A stretch of 58,044 nt of DNA from Saprolegnia diclina VS20 (Eukaryota; Oomycota; Saprolegniomycetes; Saprolegniales; Saprolegniaceae): NCBI RefSeq assembly GCF_000281045.1, contig NW_008246106.1:473288-531331 (forward strand), in the 5' to 3' direction. A program made the position numbers and the translations under genes. Shown piece after piece: positions 53,479 to 58,044 of the stretch. The notes below the pieces were generated by a model that worked only from the letters and a program-made list of their open reading frames with translations, ran no database searches and was not told the origin of the DNA. Numbering within the stretch: the first letter of the stretch is position 1; the number at the start of each line of letters is the position of its first letter.

Positions 53479-55349
53479 GACGCCAGGTGGCTTTGAAGTG
53501 GCATGTGCCACCCTTCTACGCTTCAATGCCGAATGTAGCACTGATTTCGGCATATACCACTTGCAGCCACCAGCATGTGTTGTTGATGGAAGGGACAAAC
53601 CCGTTTGTCCCAGAGAATTTGACCAGAATTCCACGGCTGTCGTCCATCGTGTCGACGCTACAACGTACCAAGTCGGTCTATTTCTTGACGCTTGAGTACT
53701 CACAGTCCGTGCGCTTGTTCCTTGCACGAGGATCTCCATTTTTGAGGCTGAAGCTGATTGAAGCGCAGATCGAGACGCCTTTCTATTCGACGCAGATCGG
53801 TGGAGATGGCGTACATGACGTGGCACCACCCGCGACGTCGGACTCAACATGGCGACGTGAGATACTCATCAGCCGCGCGGGTGTCCCAAAGATACGTGTA
53901 CCAGTTCGTCGCACATTGATGGCGCTGCTTGGGTGCGCAATGGACACGATCGTTCGCCGAAGCTTCAAGGCGTCTGCTGCTGGGCGCCAAGGCCTCCTCA
54001 TAACGTGCGGTCCGCGTGCATCCCAGATCTGATCGTCGCCTGTGTGTAACCGCCGACTTGGTGGTTGCGACTTGTCGCCGACTTACCGGTACGTGGCTGA
54101 GGTACGTGGCGGGAAAAGTGCAGGTTAGCGGTCTCGACAGCGCTGAACCGTGCGTCCATCCGGCACTTCAGTGAGCTCCCTATCATCCCTGCGCAAACTC
54201 CAAGGGGCTGTAGACTGTGGACGCTTCGGCATGGATGGGAAAGGCAATCGCTGGACGCTGTGAACATAGCAAAGAGCAACTCGCACCCTGCCTCGTCGCC
54301 GGCAAGCTATGTCTGATCACATTCGGGCGAAACGCCGCCACTTCCCATGAATTCGAAGGATCTCAGAGGCGGTTCGAACCCCGTCACATCATCCATTGAC
54401 CAAATAATATCGCGCTTTCTGGTCTACTTGATCTTTTCGAGCGCGCCGTCGAGAGGCACTGGTGGTGGATCGAGAACAGTCTTGACGCGAGGAACGCGGT
54501 GGGGCTTCTTCACCCATAAAAAAGCTGTCCAATTAAAAATAAATAAATTCATTGACTTGTTTTTTGTATGCAAAAGCTTCTTGAGGGAATGCGCAATCCC
54601 ACCGCCTGCTTCCAGTCACCTTCTCACTTGCCCTTTTCACCGCGTGGTATGTGGTTTCACAAACCCGCTGGCGAAGACCATTCTTCGCCGTCGTCGGCAG
54701 CGCTTGGTCGACAACTACAGTGTAGAATAGGAGGCGACGCGCGCCACTCGTTTGGCTTGCCGACACCGACGACAGCGCAATCCCCCACAGTGCAGTACGA
54801 CTCTTCGATAAGACGGGTATCCATCGCTGGCGATGGATAATAATCAGCTTGTGGCTGGACAGCAGATGACGGCGAGCAACGCGTGTCATCTTCAACATAC
54901 GCTTCAAGAACCAAGCATCAAGCAAGGCTGTGAGACAGTGGGAAAAAGTAGCCAACGCCGAGGGCTAAAAAAGAGACAACCGTCCGTACAAGGCCCAAGT
55001 GATTTAAATGTCGGCGCGAAACAGCATCCGCTTGCATCGGCGTAACACTGTCCATCCCACACCCACTTCCGCGACCTAAGCTCATCATCCTCCGCAGCCT
55101 CTCCTCCTCCGACGGGTTGCTGCTGTGCCCAGTGGCTATCGACTGGCTCAGCCGAGACAGGGTGTTGAAGGCAGCGTCATTGCAGTACGGTACTACTAGT
55201 ACGAATTTCGACTTCAATCTCGCGCGACCTGTCTCGGCGCCAGTCTAATAAAAACACGAGGTATTTTAATAGTGCAAAATCAGAAACGGGTTTCTTTTTT
55301 ACCATGTCGCAGGCGCCCCCGAGCAGCATACAATTTACAAATGTAGAGC
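53479..55349. other. Gene-poor stretch with scattered, possibly decayed coding fragments
   Basis: No complete gene is supported. Plus strand 53487-54032 is open for 181 codons but lacks an ATG for its first 13 codons and has no family. On the minus strand, 54513-54427 reads a GC-rich 28-codon end (VKKPHRVPRVKTVLDPPPVP and onward). 54914-54657 and 55217-54918 also read protein-like, the latter with a terminal hydrophobic helix. They may be pieces of decayed genes or chance. AT-rich runs between them look non-coding. A tRNA-like B-box near 54370 has no matching cloverleaf. Confidence 0.35.
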
Positions 55350-55368
55350 ATCCGGATGCCATCCGGAT
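55350..55368 (+). promoter_or_regulatory. Direct pair of ATCCGGAT boxes and a TATA-like site upstream of the Cys/His-repeat gene
   Basis: ATCCGGAT at 55350-55357 and 55361-55368, followed at once by TTATAAAAA. The pair lies about 120 bp above the ATG at 55486. Confidence 0.45.
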
Positions 55369-55485
55369 TATAAAAAGCCAGTCACGTTTTTAAATTATTG
55401 TTGGGATAGAGGGTAATAAAATGCAACTTGACGGACGATTGCTATCGGACGGCCATTAAGCAATCTGCCCGGAAGCACGCAACCA

Positions 55486-56610
55486 ATGGAGGACTACAGC
55501 TACCAGCACGCGCAGCGCCGCTCCATGAGCATGTACGAGACGCCGGTCTACAAGCGGGCGTCGCTGCCGTCGCTCGCCTCGATCGACTCGACCAAGTCGG
55601 TGCACCACCCGATGGAGAACGCGAGCTCGGCGCCGATCCCGATCCCGTCCTTGCGCCCCGCGTCGACGCCATCGGCGCTCCCGAGCTTGGCCTCGTACTC
55701 GCCTGGCTACACCAACTCGTACACGTCGACGGCCTCGTCGTCCTTCTCCGAGTCGGTCGCACTGCCCAAGCTGCGCTCGATGAGTCTCGGCGAGTACATT
55801 CCGCAGCGCCGCGAGCCCACGACGCCGCCATCGATGCACTCCTCGAGCTACCAGGGCCCACACGAGATGCACCGCTACATGCACCAGCGCCAGATGGAGC
55901 CCGACGTCATGCGCTTCAACCAGATCAAGACCGAGATGCACCCGTCGAACGGCTTTCGCCCGACGCCGACGACTGCGTTTGGCTCCTTTGAGAACAGCGC
56001 GGACGTCAAGTTTATGCCGCGCCCCGACATCCCGCTCTCGCGCAGCTGGAACCCGAGCAGCTACATGACGCAAAACCCAGTCCAGCAGCGGTCGGTGCCC
56101 ACGTTTAGCTTTTCGCCGCAGACGAGCGCGAGCTGGAGCCCCGCGTCGACGATGCTCCAGAACACAGTGCCGCAGAGCGCGTCGTCGGACGACGACGAGC
56201 AGCCGGACGAAGAGAGCGACCCGATGAACCGCGGCTCGGGCCGCGTCTGCCGCACCAAGTCGTGCAAGAACGTCGCGCGCTCCAAGGGCCTCTGCCGCAG
56301 CCACGGCGGTGGCAAGCGCTGCACCGAGCCCGGCTGCACCAAGAGCGCGCAGGCCAACAAAAAGTGTATCGCGCACGGCGGTGGTACCCCGTGCTCGTTT
56401 GAAAACTGCGACAAGACAGCGCAGTCCCGGGGCCTCTGCAAGGCGCACGGCGGCGGCGCGCGCTGCAAGTTCCCGAGCTGCCCCAAGTCGAGCCAATCGC
56501 GCGGCTTTTGCCGCGGCCACGGCGGCGGCGTGCGGTGTAAGGCCGACGGCTGCGAAAAGTGGGTCCAGCGCAACGGCTTTTGCATCAAGCACGGCCGCGA
56601 GCAAAACTAA
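55486..56610 (+). CDS. WRKY19-like Cys/His-repeat protein (374 aa)
   Basis: Single exon from ATG at 55486. Residues 1-250 are Ser/Pro/Met-rich and disordered, with an acidic SSDDDEQPDEESD patch just before the repeats. Residues about 252-374 hold five tandem 25-residue units of pattern C-x4-C-x9-C-x2-H followed by GGG, each a likely zinc-binding unit. Such repeats are found in the oomycete proteins usually named 'WRKY transcription factor 19-like', a label from partial similarity; no WRKY domain is present. Nuclear nucleic-acid binding is plausible but not shown. The repeats are regular and no cysteine is missing. Confidence 0.82.
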   Translation: MEDYSYQHAQRRSMSMYETPVYKRASLPSLASIDSTKSVHHPMENASSAPIPIPSLRPASTPSALPSLASYSPGYTNSYTSTASSSFSESVALPKLRSMSLGEYIPQRREPTTPPSMHSSSYQGPHEMHRYMHQRQMEPDVMRFNQIKTEMHPSNGFRPTPTTAFGSFENSADVKFMPRPDIPLSRSWNPSSYMTQNPVQQRSVPTFSFSPQTSASWSPASTMLQNTVPQSASSDDDEQPDEESDPMNRGSGRVCRTKSCKNVARSKGLCRSHGGGKRCTEPGCTKSAQANKKCIAHGGGTPCSFENCDKTAQSRGLCKAHGGGARCKFPSCPKSSQSRGFCRGHGGGVRCKADGCEKWVQRNGFCIKHGREQN

Positions 56611-56903
56611 AGCGGCTGCGTCTCTCCTCGGTGTCGCGTGGGTGTTTCTTAACTTAGTAGGTGTGTATTAGCATGGATCAATAAACAAAATTAGTCGTGT
56701 ACAAGCCATCGCCTGTCCAAAGAAAACGAACGAGGTGACAACGCCAGTAGCCCTAGAGCAGCCGCGCCGCTGGGACATGCCGTCGGTGGTTGGAACATCC
56801 CCGGACGGATGCTGGCCCGATTGAGACAGGCGGCCGATATTGCGTTTTATGCGTCAAAGCCCACGTGGCGGCCTGTTCGAGCGTGCGTTAAACCCTTTGG
56901 CGC

Positions 56904-57671
56904 ATGCGGAACGGCAAGCGTAAAAATAGCATGCCATCCTACTCGGTCGACCCGTGCCGGCCCATCTTCCTCACCGCGTGCGACGTTCCCGAGACGGACG
57001 GTGATGGCGGCTTTGACGCGCCGCCGCCTGTGAACGACGTGACGCAGCGCCTCGCCCTCCTCGCGCTGCTGCAGTCGCCCCGGCGCGACGAGCAGGCGCC
57101 GCCACTCAACCACCACGTGCAGGTCCAGGCGCGATTCTCGTTCATCGAGCACCGGTATGGCACACGGCCCGCGCAGCCAAAGAAGACCAACAAGCGAACG
57201 CTGGATCGGCTCGCTAACCCCATCTTGGGCCATACGTCGACGCTCAACGCGCTGCCGCCAGAGCTCCGCAAGAAGCGTGCACCGCTGCACGCCGAGAACA
57301 CCGACGACGATCTGCGTGTCGAGAAAGTCAAGCGACCTCTTCTCAAGCCTACCACCAAGCCCAAGCGACTGGCGAAGCTCCCAATTCATGTCAAAAGCAC
57401 GCTTAGCCGCGACCTCAAGATCGTCAAACCCGCGCCAAGCTGCTTCATCACGCAGCAGCTCACGTCCAACCAAGTGCCAAAGCGCAAGACGACCAAGAAG
57501 AATGTAACGCGAGCCCCGGCGCCAAAGACTGAGCGCCGTGCCCCAAAGGAATCGTCGCGCTCCGCCAAAGTTGTCAAGCCCGACGAGAAGAAGCCCGTGC
57601 GCAAGCCGACGGTGCTCCCACCGCTGCGCCCGGCGGGGCCTCCAAAGAAGACGTCGTTCCGGCGCTTTTAG
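56904..57671 (+). CDS. Basic, disordered protein of unknown function (255 aa)
   Basis: Single exon from ATG at 56904 (MPSYS at 56931 is an alternative start). A short conserved-looking N-terminus is followed by a region rich in Lys, Arg, Pro and Thr, with repeated KPTTKPKR and KRKTTKK type clusters, ending in KKTSFRRF. Predicted charge is strongly positive. No signal peptide, helix bundle or known motif. It could bind nucleic acid or microtubules; that is inference from composition. The neighbouring coiled-coil gene is convergent, 53 bp away. Confidence 0.65.
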   Translation: MRNGKRKNSMPSYSVDPCRPIFLTACDVPETDGDGGFDAPPPVNDVTQRLALLALLQSPRRDEQAPPLNHHVQVQARFSFIEHRYGTRPAQPKKTNKRTLDRLANPILGHTSTLNALPPELRKKRAPLHAENTDDDLRVEKVKRPLLKPTTKPKRLAKLPIHVKSTLSRDLKIVKPAPSCFITQQLTSNQVPKRKTTKKNVTRAPAPKTERRAPKESSRSAKVVKPDEKKPVRKPTVLPPLRPAGPPKKTSFRRF

Positions 57672-57724
57672 CGATTAACGCTAGCTTTAGTATTTAACCC
57701 TCTACGCCTTAGGACTATAATGCA

Positions 57725-58044
57725 TCACCGTTTGTAGTCGGCCAAGTGCACGTAGCGAATGGCGTCAATGAGGTCGGCGTCCAGCTCGGCGCGCACCTTC
57801 CGGAGCTCCTTGTCGCGCGACGCGCGCAATTGCTGCAGCTGCTCGTCGAGCGCAGCCTTGGATTCGGCAATCAGTGCTTCCTCATACGCGCCGGCAGCAC
57901 GCGCCGGCGACGGACTTCGGACTGCAAATTTACTCTCGGCGGGGCTTTTGGCCTGCAGCGCCCGCCACTGGGCGCGGTGTTGCTCCTGGGCGCGTTGGTC
58001 CACGCGCGCTCGGGCGTGGAGGCGTCGCTGGTGCTTGAGCAGTG
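57725..58044 (-). CDS. Coiled-coil protein, 3' part only
   Basis: The minus frame is open from the window edge (58044) to a stop at 57725, giving 105 codons without a start. It begins LLKHQRRLHARARVDQRAQ and is rich in Arg, Gln, Ala and Glu with heptad spacing, so a coiled coil is likely; a short Pro/Ser break (RSPSPARAAG) splits two helical parts. The start lies outside the window. I do not recognise the family. Confidence 0.6.
   Translation of the reverse strand, partial: LLKHQRRLHARARVDQRAQEQHRAQWRALQAKSPAESKFAVRSPSPARAAGAYEEALIAESKAALDEQLQQLRASRDKELRKVRAELDADLIDAIRYVHLADYKR

Noticed and set aside
53487-54032. 181-codon plus-strand frame as a gene
   Set aside because: The open frame begins at GTG with no upstream ATG in frame, lacks codon bias and has no recognisable domain.
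54360-54400. GGTTCGAACCCC, a tRNA B-box look-alike
   Set aside because: The T-stem bases do not pair and no acceptor, D or anticodon arm can be folded upstream.
55456-56604. 382-codon minus-strand frame over the Cys/His-repeat gene
   Set aside because: The plus strand has five regular zinc-type repeats; the minus frame is low-complexity Ala/Arg/Val.

Overview
The window looks like nuclear DNA of an oomycete, most likely a saprolegnialean water mould (Saprolegnia/Achlya/Thraustotheca type). The reasons are GC-rich coding sequence, dense genes, very short introns (about 36-56 bp) whose donors mostly read GTACG, and several gene types known from oomycetes: ankyrin-TRP channels, multi-TM tandem TKL kinases, a 7TM receptor fused to a lipid kinase, secreted CBM1-only proteins and Cys/His-repeat (WRKY19-like) proteins. 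The genus is an inference. All splice models were read by eye and no transcripts were available.

Layout. 1-222 is the 5' end of a pectin lyase gene that leaves the window. 1.4-14.9 kb holds three large minus-strand genes: an ankyrin-TRP channel (14 exons), an MFSD1-type transporter (7 exons) and a second ankyrin-TRP channel (18 exons, with a 135-N assembly gap). A second MFSD1-type gene with the same intron positions lies at 21.1-23.0 kb, so a channel-transporter pair seems to have been duplicated in tandem and then separated by other genes. Between the copies lie a 227-bp remnant of the phosphoserine aminotransferase gene, a 690-aa multi-TM protein of unknown family (D1), and a 13-exon protein built on a repeated C-T-F-x-P-x-I-N motif.

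23.6-34.5 kb holds a membrane-bound tandem TKL kinase; three minus-strand housekeeping genes (TAD3/ADAT3-like tRNA deaminase subunit, ATM1-type mitochondrial ABC transporter, MTG1-type mitoribosome GTPase); and a plus-strand gene fusing a signal peptide, an EGF-like module, a class-C-GPCR-like 7TM domain and a class III (Vps34-like) PI3-kinase. That fusion is the most striking gene in the window. 34.6-37.7 kb encodes a 1014-aa low-complexity nuclear-type protein ending in helicase-associated-like repeats.

37.8-44.1 kb is an inverted duplication. Two arms of about 1.19 kb each carry an identical secreted triple-CBM1 protein and a 104-codon ORF. They flank D2 (a second copy of D1), a coiled-coil gene, and a 96-bp near-perfect palindrome. 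Next comes a bifunctional serine-biosynthesis gene (PGDH fused to PSAT) with a predicted mitochondrial presequence. It is the parent of the remnant beside D1.

48.5-58.0 kb holds a BED zinc-finger gene, a 16-exon prominin-like pentaspan gene, an ApaH-like phosphatase, a gene-poor 2-kb stretch, the Cys/His-repeat gene, a basic unknown protein and the 3' end of a coiled-coil gene. Promoter regions share two recurring signals: inverted CCAAT pairs and paired ATCCGGA boxes. I saw no rRNA, credible tRNA, CRISPR array or intact transposon.
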